Assembly: GCF_013449685.1 (NCBI RefSeq)
Contig: NZ_JACDSF010000067.1
Span: forward strand, 1 to 44,225
Length of the DNA stretch: 44,225 nt
Direction of reading: 5' to 3'
Source of the DNA: Pectobacterium brasiliense
GTDB taxonomy: Bacteria; Pseudomonadota; Gammaproteobacteria; Enterobacterales; Enterobacteriaceae
The notes beneath the pieces were generated by a model, which was not told the origin of the DNA, made no database searches, and worked only from the letters and a program-made list of their open reading frames with translations. Positions 27,493 to 36,211 of the stretch are shown here, one piece after another. The translations under genes and the position numbers were made by a program. Each line of letters opens with the position of its first letter. Positions within the stretch are counted from its first letter, which is position 1.

Positions 27493-28521
27493 ATGATGCA
27501 GGACTTGCGTCTGATATTAATCGTTGTTGGCGCGATCGCTATAATAGCGCTTTTACTGCACGGCTTGTGGACTAGCCGTAAAGAACGCTCGTCCCTTTTT
27601 CGTGACCGCCCAGCTAAACGTGTAAAGAAAGCGCGTGATGAAACACCGCTTGACGATGTGGATGAAGGTGTTGGCGACGTTCGCGTGAAGGGGGCTCGTC
27701 CGCTGCAGAGTGAGCCTTCATTTGGCAACGCTTCACTTGATAACGCATCATTTGATAATCCTTCATTTAATAACAACAGTGAACGTGAAGACGCTCGTTC
27801 AGTGGCGAAATCGCCGTTCGAGCATTTGTCTCCCGCCTCTTCTTACGATCCCCTACTGGATGAAGCGATGCCAGTGGGTTCTCTGCGTGCGCAGGTACGT
27901 GGTGATGCTAACCCGCAGGTTGTCGCCCCTAGAGAAACCGCTATTCCCGAACCGAGCATTGGTGCTCTGCGTGAGCCGTTTGCGTATGACGCGTCAGCAT
28001 CTGCGCCACAGCAGCCTGCCGCACATTCGCTGCATGAAAAAGTTCAGCCGGTGCTTGCACAACCTCAGCAACCTGCTGAGCCAGTTGAACCTGCGGCGGC
28101 AAAAGAAGCGGTTTTGGTTCTGCATGTGGTGGCCCATCATGGGGGAGGGATCGGTGGTCAACTGCTGTTACAAAGCCTGCTTCAGGCCGGTTTCCAGTTT
28201 GGTGAAATGAACATTTTTCATCGCCATGTGAACCCCGCTGGCGCAGGCCCAGTGTTGTTCAGTCTGGCGAACATGGTTAAGCCTGGTTCGTTTAATGTCG
28301 ATGCGATGTCCGAATTCTCGACGCCCGGCGTGTCCATTTTCATGATGGTGCCGTCTTATGGCGATGCCAGCCAAAATTTTAAACTGATGTTACAGTCTGC
28401 ACAGCGTATTGCTGACGATGTTGGCGGTGTGGTGCAGGATGACGAGCGTCGTATGATGACGCCGCAGAAGGTTGAATCCTACAAAGCACGCATTCGTGAT
28501 GTGCTGAAAGCTAACGCCTGA
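27493..28521 (+). CDS. zipA: Cell division protein ZipA
   Basis: A 342-residue divisome anchor: N-terminal membrane segment (about residues 5-24, [20 protein letters not shown]), a charged and Pro/Gln-rich linker (25-200), and a C-terminal FtsZ-binding domain (about 205-342, [24 protein letters not shown]). The linker holds a short five-residue periodic tract ([17 protein letters not shown], residues 78-95). Divergent from cysZ as in E. coli. The usual downstream ligA is not here. Confidence 0.95.
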   Translation: MMQDLRLILIVVGAIAIIALLLHGLWTSRKERSSLFRDRPAKRVKKARDETPLDDVDEGVGDVRVKGARPLQSEPSFGNASLDNASFDNPSFNNNSEREDARSVAKSPFEHLSPASSYDPLLDEAMPVGSLRAQVRGDANPQVVAPRETAIPEPSIGALREPFAYDASASAPQQPAAHSLHEKVQPVLAQPQQPAEPVEPAAAKEAVLVLHVVAHHGGGIGGQLLLQSLLQAGFQFGEMNIFHRHVNPAGAGPVLFSLANMVKPGSFNVDAMSEFSTPGVSIFMMVPSYGDASQNFKLMLQSAQRIADDVGGVVQDDERRMMTPQKVESYKARIRDVLKANA

Positions 28522-28555
28522 TAGTATAAAGCTTGTGAATTCTGTGGGTGAGAGA

Positions 28556-28582
28556 AGCCTCCGTTAGTGGAGGCTTTTTTTA
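28556..28582 (+). terminator. Terminator after zipA
   Basis: AGCCTCC (28556-28562) pairs with GGAGGCT (28569-28575) and is followed by a long T run. It closes the zipA transcript. Confidence 0.9.
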
Positions 28583-28635
28583 TTTTTAGATCCGGCAGCG
28601 GTGTGGTGTAAAAAAGCAACAAAAGGTGAAACGTA

Positions 28636-29877
28636 GTGAGTGAAGCAAAAGGATTAAAACAAGAGCTTGGGCTGATTCAGGGCGTGGGGTTGCTGTCTAC
28701 TTCTTTGCTGGGAACTGGGGTGTTTGCAGTGCCCGCACTGGTTGCACAGTTGGCACAGCAAGACAGCCTATGGGCGTGGCCGATCTTGATCCTGCTTGTT
28801 TTTCCTATCGCCATTGGCTTTGCCGCGCTAGGTCAACATTTCCCGAATGCGGGCGGGGCTGCGCACTTTGTTAACCTCGCTTTTGGGCCGCGCATGGCGC
28901 GTGTAACCGGCTGGCTATTCCTGTCCGTTATTCCTCTGGGGCTGCCTGCTGCTTTGCAGATTGCCGCCGGATTCTGGCAGGCGGCATTTGGCTGGAGCGA
29001 TCTGGGGCTACTCTGCGTACAGCTTCTGACGCTGGGTGGTATCTGGCTGCTTGGCCTGCGCAGTGCGGGATCCAGCGCCAATATTCAGATCGTCATTGCG
29101 ATGCTGGTGGTGGGGCTGGTTGCCGCGATCTGGTGGCAGGGCGATATCACGCCTGCACACATTCCCTGGCCGTCGGTGAGTGAACTGTCGTGGTCTAACA
29201 CTTTCGGTGCGCTGGCTGTGATGTTCTGGTGCTTCGTCGGCCTTGAAGCCTTTGCCCACATGTCGACGGAGTTTCGGGTGCCGGAGCGGGATTTCCCACG
29301 GGCTTTACTCATCGGCATGCTGGTCGCTGGCGCGGTGTATTGGGGATGTACGGTAGCCGTGCTGCATTTTAAGGCTTACGGAGAGGGAATTGCCGCAACG
29401 GCCTCACTGCCGAGCATCGTTGTGCAGCTGTTTGGCGAACACGCGCTGTGGATTGCCTGCTTTGTCGGGTATCTGGCCTGCTTTGCCAGCGTGAATATCT
29501 ATACGCAGGGCTTTGCACGTTTAGTCTGGTCGCAGGCATCGAAAGGAAGTGCTCTGGCGAAGCTGTCCTCAGGGCAAGCGCCGGTGAATGCGCTGTCGGT
29601 TGTGGTGGCCTGCTGTCTGGTGTGCTGCCTGTTAATTTACTGGCTTAGGTTGCCGCTGGATATGCTGATTGTGTACGCGAACGGCATCTTTGTGCTGATT
29701 TATCTGCTGTGTATGCTAGCAGGATGGCGTCTGCTGAAAGGTCGGGCGCGCGTGATGGCGGCAATAGGCGGAATACTCTGCTGTGCGTTGTTGCTGATGA
29801 TTGGCTGGAAATCGCTGTATGCGTTAATCATGCTGGTTGTGCTGTGGCTGTTCCTGCCGCGTAAGCATTTCCACTGA
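28636..29877 (+). CDS. yjeH: YjeH-like amino-acid exporter (APC family)
   Basis: A 413-residue membrane protein with about 12 segments, strongly resembling E. coli YjeH (LKQELGLIQGVGLLSTSLLGTGVFAVPAL at the start and WKSLYALIMLVVLWLFLP at the end). YjeH exports methionine and branched-chain amino acids. GTG start at 28636. It ends RKHFH, about eight residues short of E. coli YjeH. Its last codons overlap a sequence that also marks an IS256-family end at the other side of the island, so the 3' end may have been rebuilt by insertion. Confidence 0.9.
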   Translation: MSEAKGLKQELGLIQGVGLLSTSLLGTGVFAVPALVAQLAQQDSLWAWPILILLVFPIAIGFAALGQHFPNAGGAAHFVNLAFGPRMARVTGWLFLSVIPLGLPAALQIAAGFWQAAFGWSDLGLLCVQLLTLGGIWLLGLRSAGSSANIQIVIAMLVVGLVAAIWWQGDITPAHIPWPSVSELSWSNTFGALAVMFWCFVGLEAFAHMSTEFRVPERDFPRALLIGMLVAGAVYWGCTVAVLHFKAYGEGIAATASLPSIVVQLFGEHALWIACFVGYLACFASVNIYTQGFARLVWSQASKGSALAKLSSGQAPVNALSVVVACCLVCCLLIYWLRLPLDMLIVYANGIFVLIYLLCMLAGWRLLKGRARVMAAIGGILCCALLLMIGWKSLYALIMLVVLWLFLPRKHFH

Positions 29878-29890
29878 GTCGTGTACAGGG
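29876..29890. repeat. Left copy of 15-base direct repeat bounding the island
   Basis: GAGTCGTGTACAGGG is identical to 36521-36535 and in the same orientation. Similarity extends leftward (GCATTTCCACT here, GCATTTACACA there), giving about 25 of 30 identical bases. The right copy is the end of an IS256-type element; this one overlaps the yjeH stop codon. Confidence 0.8.
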
Positions 29891-29941
29891 GCTTTATGAG
29901 GTGATGAAAATTAGTGTGCCGCTACACCATTGGTTAGAAAA

Positions 29942-29958
29942 GGAGGAATATTTCCTCC
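29942..29958 (-). terminator. Terminator of the island operon
   Basis: On the minus strand GGAGGAA-ATA-TTCCTCC is followed by TTTTCT. It lies about 50 bases after the ATP-grasp stop and closes the six-gene operon. Confidence 0.75.
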
Positions 29959-30005
29959 CTATTTCGCTTGGGATGTGGCTATCGGGTACCCACATAATCT
30001 GCTAT

Positions 30006-31259
30006 TTAGCTTTCGAGGGTGATTAGTCTACTATTTCTCTCCATTTCAACTATAGCCGCTGCATCTTGTTCAAGAATTGCCAAATCAGTATTGAACAACA
30101 CAACACGGCCATAAGATGTGACAAGATCGGTAGTTTTCTCTATATGGTCGCCAGACTTAACTTTACATGCAGTAAATCCGTAACTTGATAATGGTGAACA
30201 CATCTCCTCTATATGCACATCCTTTACCATTCCTGAAGCGGATGAACTGAGAAAATATTCAACTGCATACTTCTTCAATGTCGGAGTATTCATGGTTTTC
30301 TCTCTAAAATCAGAAGAAGAAATACGAGCCATCAAACCAAGATCAATGAGGGAATGTGAATTACATTCATTCACGAGACGGGGCCCAAGCCCACCATGCA
30401 TTCTTGCTCCTGACTCAACCAATACGGGGCCATCTGAGGACATGATGACTTCATTGTGGGAGCTACCGTTAACAATCCCGAGTGAGGTCAGGACCTTTTT
30501 GACATAGTTAACGAGAGACGAATGTTCAGTTACCGGTTCAGTAATCATTTGCCGATAAATAGGCACTCCATCTACCTGTTCTTTTATATATCTGAATATA
30601 TTTACGATGAAATGCTCCCCCTCATTGCTTACTGCGTCAACAACATACTCGATCCCTTCGATTTTCTGTTCTATGAGCAGTTCACTATTGCGGTTACCGG
30701 AGTAGTCTAAAGTACCGATTAAGCTATCATAGGCCTTTTTTATTTCATCAACGCCTTTACAAAAGAAAACACCTTCTGTTCCGAATGAGCGAATGGGTTT
30801 AACCACATACTCAGTGAAAGGATTATCAATGCACCACTGTAATATGCAGTTAAAATCCCCCGATTTAAAATGCGGAATATATCTGATGCCTTCCAATTTT
30901 ATCTGTTTCTGCATCAGATATTTATCACGACGCGCGGCTGAAAGTGACAGTATATTAGGCATACGGTTCCATTGATCACACAGCAAATCAAATACAGATA
31001 CACCAGGTTCAGAGCCACAGATGATAAAGTCAGGCGCTTGTGTTAAATAACTCTCAATTTCAGCCACAGTAACACTTAGTGATTTATAATAAAAAACCTG
31101 TGCATAATCTTCCTTCTTGAAGGTTGCCATAACAGCTTCGGGAAGATGACTATTTGTTATCAGAGCAATAGTATCATATCCATAGAGTGCTTTAATTCTA
31201 TTCGCGAACACTGCGCCACTTGAAAAAGGGTCAACTACCAGAACATATTTATTCTTCAC
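30006..31259 (-). CDS. ATP-grasp ligase, probable amino-acid/peptide ligase
   Basis: A 417-residue ATP-grasp enzyme of the biotin-carboxylase/L-amino-acid ligase type. An N-terminal Rossmann-like domain (about 1-105), then KYLMQKQIKLEGI, the nucleotide-binding lysine in YVVKPIRSFGTEGVF (about residues 170-184), the acidic ELLIEQKIEGIEY, and the metal-binding SHNEVIMSSDGPVLVESGARMHGG. Such enzymes join a carboxylate to an amine through an acyl phosphate. The start is GTG 31259 with AAGGA upstream. It is the last gene of the operon. Inferred role: attaching an amino acid to, or building, the N-oxygenated product. Substrates cannot be read from sequence. Confidence 0.82.
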   Translation of the reverse strand: MKNKYVLVVDPFSSGAVFANRIKALYGYDTIALITNSHLPEAVMATFKKEDYAQVFYYKSLSVTVAEIESYLTQAPDFIICGSEPGVSVFDLLCDQWNRMPNILSLSAARRDKYLMQKQIKLEGIRYIPHFKSGDFNCILQWCIDNPFTEYVVKPIRSFGTEGVFFCKGVDEIKKAYDSLIGTLDYSGNRNSELLIEQKIEGIEYVVDAVSNEGEHFIVNIFRYIKEQVDGVPIYRQMITEPVTEHSSLVNYVKKVLTSLGIVNGSSHNEVIMSSDGPVLVESGARMHGGLGPRLVNECNSHSLIDLGLMARISSSDFREKTMNTPTLKKYAVEYFLSSSASGMVKDVHIEEMCSPLSSYGFTACKVKSGDHIEKTTDLVTSYGRVVLFNTDLAILEQDAAAIVEMERNSRLITLES

Positions 31260-31286
31260 TGATGCATCCTTATTTAAAAAATACTT

Positions 31287-32321
31287 TCAAATAATTTCTA
31301 TACTAGCGATATCGCTCGATGGATAAGAACAGCATGCAAGACGAATACCGTTATCTCTTTCTGTTACGGAAAGACAGAAATCGGGTTCGCTTTTAACCTC
31401 TCCACTATTCAGCCGGAATTTACAACTTCCACATATCCCCGATCTACACATACTTCTAATGGGAACTTGATGTAAAATCAGGTTCTCCAGTACAGTCTTT
31501 TTTTTATTTACTCTCACCTGTCGGGACAGATTTCTGCCGGATATAATCATGTCTGATTGTTCTTCCGTTTTTTCCTCTTCTAATTCTAAGGCCGTTGAGG
31601 AAGTAAATGATTCTGTTTCGACCTTTGCCATAGGAAAAATCAGCCGTATTGATTCTCCCATGACAGCAGCAAATTGAATACTCCCGCAAATAACAACTTT
31701 ATCGGGTTCATAGGAAAAATTAATTTTCCGTAGATCTATTCTTCCATAGCGAATAAGTTCGTCAACCCTGTATAACGGGCTGCGTGTGACATGAATATGC
31801 AAGTTGAACCAACTACAGCGCCTGTATAGATCAATAAGTTCATTTAAGTAAGGGATAGCGATTAGTTCGTTAAAACTCAATACGAGTGTTACCGTATGTC
31901 CTGTGTGTTTTTCTCCATAATATCTATAATATTCCCTAATCAGTGATAGAGGAAGTGTGATTCCTATTCCCCCCGCAATCATTAGCAAATGATTGCTATT
32001 TTTAATGGTATCGAAAGTGATATCTCCACCAACACCGACAACTTCTATTTCATTTCCAATCAAACAGAGCTCCGTTATCCTAGATGAAAAACTGGCAGCC
32101 CCTTTATTCTCGACTATAATATCGTAGTATTGTTCATTGCTGACTGAGACCAGTGTATAGCATCGATATTGAGATAAATTATCTATATCCGAAAGCTTGA
32201 AAACCAAATATTTACCAGGGCTGAGAGCAGCATCAATTCCGGAGGTGTTCTCGACAAGGTTAAGGCGAAATAGTCTAGTATTAGCTGTAAGTGAATAGGA
32301 TTCGGAGCAAATAAGCTTCAT
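31287..32321 (-). CDS. Flavin reductase with C-terminal 2Fe-2S ferredoxin domain
   Basis: A 344-residue electron-transfer protein. FAD domain (about residues 1-110, with the flavin motif RCYTLVS at 53-59), NAD(P)H domain (about 110-235, MIAGGIGITLPLSLIREYY) and a C-terminal plant-type 2Fe-2S domain (about 258-344) with cysteines 292, 297, 300 and 330. This order matches reductase components of oxygenases such as the vanillate demethylase and HcpX/Hmp-like groups. It lies 22 bases after the diiron oxygenase gene, so it most likely supplies that enzyme with electrons. Confidence 0.87.
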   Translation of the reverse strand: MKLICSESYSLTANTRLFRLNLVENTSGIDAALSPGKYLVFKLSDIDNLSQYRCYTLVSVSNEQYYDIIVENKGAASFSSRITELCLIGNEIEVVGVGGDITFDTIKNSNHLLMIAGGIGITLPLSLIREYYRYYGEKHTGHTVTLVLSFNELIAIPYLNELIDLYRRCSWFNLHIHVTRSPLYRVDELIRYGRIDLRKINFSYEPDKVVICGSIQFAAVMGESIRLIFPMAKVETESFTSSTALELEEEKTEEQSDMIISGRNLSRQVRVNKKKTVLENLILHQVPIRSMCRSGICGSCKFRLNSGEVKSEPDFCLSVTERDNGIRLACCSYPSSDIASIEII

Positions 32322-32343
32322 CAGGGATTATCCATAAATAATA

Positions 32344-33249
32344 TTACAAGCCAATTCTAGATATGACAGTTTCTGCTGAGTCAAGGTAGATATTTATCTC
32401 ATTGCAGCTGTCTGTTTCAGCAATAATTTCTCTGGCATACGGGAATTCAACCATATTGAACACATTTTCCCATGCACCAAGTTCGTTATCTGCGAATAAA
32501 TCAGCAGTCTTCAACATGGTCTCCCGCAGATATTTCCTTTCACTACGGCTGAGGTCTCTCACAATATCATAAGCAACATAGCTAAATACGCTAGCATGAC
32601 TCCATTCATCTTCTGCATGAATTCTCGTTACTTCGTGACAGATTTTTTGAATACTGAAATCTTCCGCCATGACTTTAAGATAGTCAGTTATCAACGTTTC
32701 ACTTGCACAAGCTATGGCAAATCGGCTAAGCCGCCTCTGCCACTCTGCTCCACAACCAGCCAAGAGTTGCTGACGCCAGCTAATCAGATTGAAACTTGTG
32801 TGGTTTAATGGAGCAATACGTCTCCTATCATAGATATAATTGCAGGCCATAATTGACATACGTGTGTGAAGCGCTTCATCCAAAAGAGCTTCAGACATAA
32901 CATCTTGTAACTCTGCTCGGTTAGGGGCGTTTACAGGGGGAGACTTAATTATATCCTCACATGCTGGCGTTACGATGTCGCATTCAATGTATATTGTCTT
33001 CAGGTTATAGATACCCCATGCATACGAGAGGCATCTATTTTTTAGCTCATCAGGTGCCTCCTTCCATGCTTCATGCAAACGAAATGGTAGAAGTGACTCA
33101 CTAAAGTCTTTTTTTAATACATCAAACTCAAGGTCTGAATATTCTGAATGTCTGTTATTGACCGCTGCCCTACTTTTCCATAATAAGGAAAGCTTTTTCA
33201 ACATTATAGCAACGTTCTCACTATCAGGGATCACTACATTAGTATTCAT
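32344..33249 (-). CDS. AurF-like diiron N-oxygenase
   Basis: A 301-residue helical diiron protein. Candidate iron ligands: Glu89, Glu125, His128 (DEALH), Glu184, His211, Glu215 and His218 (HAEDEWSH). These seven reproduce the number and spacing of the ligands I recall for AurF (Glu101, Glu136, His139, Glu196, His223, Glu227, His230) with a nearly constant offset. AurF and CmlI oxidise aryl amines to nitro groups; relatives give hydroxylamines or azoxy and nitroso compounds. The gene sits between the MFS and reductase genes. Expected activity: N-oxygenation of a small amine or amino acid. The real substrate, and whether the product is nitro, nitroso or hydroxylamino, is unknown. Confidence 0.82.
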   Translation of the reverse strand: MNTNVVIPDSENVAIMLKKLSLLWKSRAAVNNRHSEYSDLEFDVLKKDFSESLLPFRLHEAWKEAPDELKNRCLSYAWGIYNLKTIYIECDIVTPACEDIIKSPPVNAPNRAELQDVMSEALLDEALHTRMSIMACNYIYDRRRIAPLNHTSFNLISWRQQLLAGCGAEWQRRLSRFAIACASETLITDYLKVMAEDFSIQKICHEVTRIHAEDEWSHASVFSYVAYDIVRDLSRSERKYLRETMLKTADLFADNELGAWENVFNMVEFPYAREIIAETDSCNEINIYLDSAETVISRIGL

Positions 33250-33275
33250 AAATTATGCCTCAGCTCATGTAACTG

Positions 33276-34460
33276 TTAATTACTATTTTTAACTCGAATC
33301 ATGGTCATAAAAATGGAACCAGTGAGTGCAAGTACAGCTGAAATTACAAGAGCATTTTCCCAATGGCCACTATCAAGAATTTTTCCATAAATGACTGCCG
33401 ATAAAGCACTCCCGAGATAGAAAGAAAGTTGGCGTATACTTGTCGATAATAGTGTTCTCTCTTTCGCGAACCCCGTAATAGCAAGCGTATCAAGAAGTGG
33501 CATCAGACAATAATTAAGTAAAAGCCTGATAAAATACAAAGCGATAAAAACCGCAACTGACATATGGAGAGACTGAGCATAGATGCATATGAATGTTAGC
33601 ACTCCAGCGATAATGACAGTTGGTTTAAGGGAAAATCGTTTAACCAACAAAGGCGCAAAAATTGCTCCAACAATACTAATGACTTTGTCCCCCCCCATTA
33701 TAAGAGAGATTTCACTGACATTCATTGAATACGCAAGATTGAATACAATATTAATGAATCGAAATATCAAAGTAATAGAGCCGCCAAGCAAGGAAGAGGC
33801 AACAAATAGCACAAAAAAATTAAACCATTCAGTTTCCCTACCCCTTGAAATTTTTATTCCCTCTTTGTCTGGTTCAACAATTCCATCTAAAGATCTCAAT
33901 CGGAAATAAATCATCAATATGGCAGAAAAAAAAGATGCCACTAGAATAAACTGATAGTTTACTAGATTAGCCGCACGAGAATAATAAGTTATTAGGCTAA
34001 CTATAACTGATCCCACCATAGCTGCCCCCAGATAGGAAATGAAGAAACAGCTAAATAGCGCAGTACGGCTACTTGCTTCAACATTTGATCCTACCAATGA
34101 ATTTCCGAGCGATAGCAACGCAATCATGCCAGATAAGATCAACCCTAACGTTAGTGCACTCGCAGTTATTGTTGTCAAGAAGGGGAGTAAAATGAAAGGG
34201 AATGCATAAATGAAGGAAGAATAGATAAGAAGACTTTTCTGAGAAACTTTCTTACTCAGATAAATCAAAGGCACTACTGCTGCGGCCATCATTATCATTG
34301 CAATGGCGTAAATATGCCCTGTATCTGATTTATCAATCCCACGAATTTCCAGATAGAAATTATAAACAGCATCAAACATGCCATTACTTAGCCCCATTAA
34401 AAAAGTCGCAATCAGGAAATTCCTAACCGCAGGACTAAACCTCTCTATTTCTTTTAACAT
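33276..34460 (-). CDS. MFS transporter
   Basis: A 394-residue protein with about 12 hydrophobic segments and two six-segment halves. The N-terminal part has FLMGLSNGMFDAVYNFYLEIRG; the C-terminal half resembles drug-efflux MFS proteins. No substrate can be named. Inside the operon it most plausibly exports the product and gives self-protection. It starts 2 bases after the hydrolase stop. Confidence 0.85.
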   Translation of the reverse strand: MLKEIERFSPAVRNFLIATFLMGLSNGMFDAVYNFYLEIRGIDKSDTGHIYAIAMIMMAAAVVPLIYLSKKVSQKSLLIYSSFIYAFPFILLPFLTTITASALTLGLILSGMIALLSLGNSLVGSNVEASSRTALFSCFFISYLGAAMVGSVIVSLITYYSRAANLVNYQFILVASFFSAILMIYFRLRSLDGIVEPDKEGIKISRGRETEWFNFFVLFVASSLLGGSITLIFRFINIVFNLAYSMNVSEISLIMGGDKVISIVGAIFAPLLVKRFSLKPTVIIAGVLTFICIYAQSLHMSVAVFIALYFIRLLLNYCLMPLLDTLAITGFAKERTLLSTSIRQLSFYLGSALSAVIYGKILDSGHWENALVISAVLALTGSIFMTMIRVKNSN

Positions 34461-34462
34461 TT

Positions 34463-35026
34463 TTATTCTTTTTCTCCCTTTCTGATTAATTTCCTACCTG
34501 TAAACTCCTCAATTAGTTTTTCCCCAGTCAGCCATTCACCGTATCCTGCAGCTGTATGAATATGTCCAGCACCAGGAATTACTTTTATTTCACTTCCCCA
34601 TGCGGAGGCCAGCTCATGAGCTCGTTGCAATGAAAGATGCTCGTCGTTATCGCTACAAATCAGAAGGGAAGTTATAGAAAGGTTCTTGGTAGGTAGCGGC
34701 CTTTGCTGACGAATATCCTCCAGAGCATCCTGAGCGTCAACGTCAGCAAGCGCAACCATAACTGCATAGATGACCTTCTCACTGGCGTAAGATTCTGCCC
34801 ATTGGGCTACGCTAACAGCGCCACAACTATGCCCGATTAGCACGATGTCACCTGTAGTATTCTTTATTGCCTGATCCAGACGCTCTACCCATGTCTGGCG
34901 ACAAGGATTATTCCAATCATCCTGTATGACACGGATAACATTCGTATACTTCCTTTCCATGTAAGACTGCCAATGTTCAGGACCAGAGTTAGTATAGCCA
35001 GGGACAATCAGATAAGTAGTTTCCAT
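34463..35026 (-). CDS. Small serine hydrolase, RBBP9/YdeN family
   Basis: A 187-residue alpha/beta hydrolase. Nucleophile Ser67 in GHSCG, an acid at Asp126 or Asp128 (CSDNDEH), and His155 in GAGHIHTAAGYGEW; the whole length and the YGEW ending fit the RBBP9/YdeN family. Such enzymes cleave small esters or amides. In this operon it might release a protecting group, hydrolyse an acyl intermediate or act as an acyl transferase; nothing decides between these. Confidence 0.85.
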   Translation of the reverse strand: METTYLIVPGYTNSGPEHWQSYMERKYTNVIRVIQDDWNNPCRQTWVERLDQAIKNTTGDIVLIGHSCGAVSVAQWAESYASEKVIYAVMVALADVDAQDALEDIRQQRPLPTKNLSITSLLICSDNDEHLSLQRAHELASAWGSEIKVIPGAGHIHTAAGYGEWLTGEKLIEEFTGRKLIRKGEKE

Positions 35027-35033
35027 TCATTCC

Positions 35034-35819
35034 TCACATATGGGGTAATTTTTCAGGTTCGATATTGATCCCAAATCGAGATGAAAGAAGTAACGATAGT
35101 TCTTCTCGGTTTGCTATTTCGTTTGAAGAAGAAGACAACCCATCGACCTCAGTGAAAATGTTGTTGCGTATACTTATACGCCCATTTTTCGTTGGCATAC
35201 TTGCCACATTGTTCATGTTGAGGAGACTATTTGGTGAATACAAAGTATAGAAATACGCCATATCAACATCTTCAATCGTTGTTTCAATATCATGAAAAGC
35301 ATAAATATCTTCCCACAATGCATCCGGTTTACTATTTTCTTTCACTGAGACGATCCATCCATGCTTGTGACATTTACTTACACGAGAAGAAAGAAAAGAA
35401 TGTTGGTGCTCATACCCATCAGCTAAAAGTAAAGGGGCCCTTGGGCCTTTAGCCCCATAACCAATGTCGAAGATCCAATCTTTCTCCTCTATTGAAATAA
35501 CGAATATCTGGTGGGTTGCAGGGGTAAATATCGGTGTTAACAATCTGGCCAATCGGCACCTATATATAAATCCAACATGTTCTAGAAAAGGTTTAAGCAA
35601 AACAGAAAATTCAAAACAAATCCCTCCTCTTCTATTTCCTAAGATGGATTCGGCTATAGTTAAATAACTAATTCCCTTGGATGCATTTTCTTTCATGCTC
35701 ATATTTTCAAATGGAATTGAATATATGTGAGCACAATGCAATTTAAAAAGATAACTTACATCTGAAATAGTAGGGGCGGAAATATTTATACGAGAAGTGA
35801 AACGTAGCAAATCGTTCAT
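35034..35819 (-). CDS. Arylamine N-acetyltransferase-like acyltransferase (NAT family)
   Basis: A 261-residue enzyme with the full cysteine-protease-like triad of NATs: Cys68 in RRGGICFEFS, His103 in TPATHQIFV, Asp118 in WIFDIGYGA. LHCAHIYSIPFENM near residues 27-40 is the standard NAT N-terminal motif. The family moves acyl groups from CoA (or, in RifF, an enzyme-bound polyketide) to amines. The start is placed at 35819, where GGAG is about 7 bases upstream and length matches the family; an upstream ATG at 35939 would add 40 atypical residues. It is the first gene of the island operon and its substrate may be the same amine that the diiron enzyme oxidises. Confidence 0.85.
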   Translation of the reverse strand: MNDLLRFTSRINISAPTISDVSYLFKLHCAHIYSIPFENMSMKENASKGISYLTIAESILGNRRGGICFEFSVLLKPFLEHVGFIYRCRLARLLTPIFTPATHQIFVISIEEKDWIFDIGYGAKGPRAPLLLADGYEHQHSFLSSRVSKCHKHGWIVSVKENSKPDALWEDIYAFHDIETTIEDVDMAYFYTLYSPNSLLNMNNVASMPTKNGRISIRNNIFTEVDGLSSSSNEIANREELSLLLSSRFGINIEPEKLPHM

Positions 35820-36211
35820 AAAACTCTCCATGTATTTCCTACAGTTACTAGATAACCGTAACCATAGATTCCATTGAAATGTACGAATTGAAAACGTGAT
35901 AATACGGCTTAATTTGCAGTATGCAATGTTAAAAATCATGATTTATTTTGTAAAAAAACATTACTTGCTTTGTGGGGGGGTAAAACATACATATCTCATT
36001 GATTCTATATAATATAGTTAATAATTATATAGTTATCACTATATGAATTTTTATTTAAACGAAATAATTAAAAATTAAAATAATTACGTCATGTTATTTA
36101 TAGGTATTTATTAAATGCTCCGGTGATCAAAGATAATATTACGCCCAACAACACCGAAGCGGGTAAGAGCAACAGATTAGGCCATGTAGTGGTCATGGAA
36201 CAGGTTGTCGA
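35820..36211. other. AT-rich region upstream of the island operon, holding its promoter
   Basis: Very AT-rich, especially 35940-36115. A 7-bp inverted repeat ATATAGT-TATC-ACTATAT lies at 36027-36044 and could be an operator. An ORF-like stretch at 36123-36211 is not convincing. This must contain the promoter for the minus-strand operon. Confidence 0.45.

Noticed and set aside
35820-35939. Forty extra N-terminal residues on the NAT-like protein
   Set aside because: Atypical for the family and without a ribosome-binding site, whereas 35819 has GGAG at a proper distance and gives standard active-site numbering.
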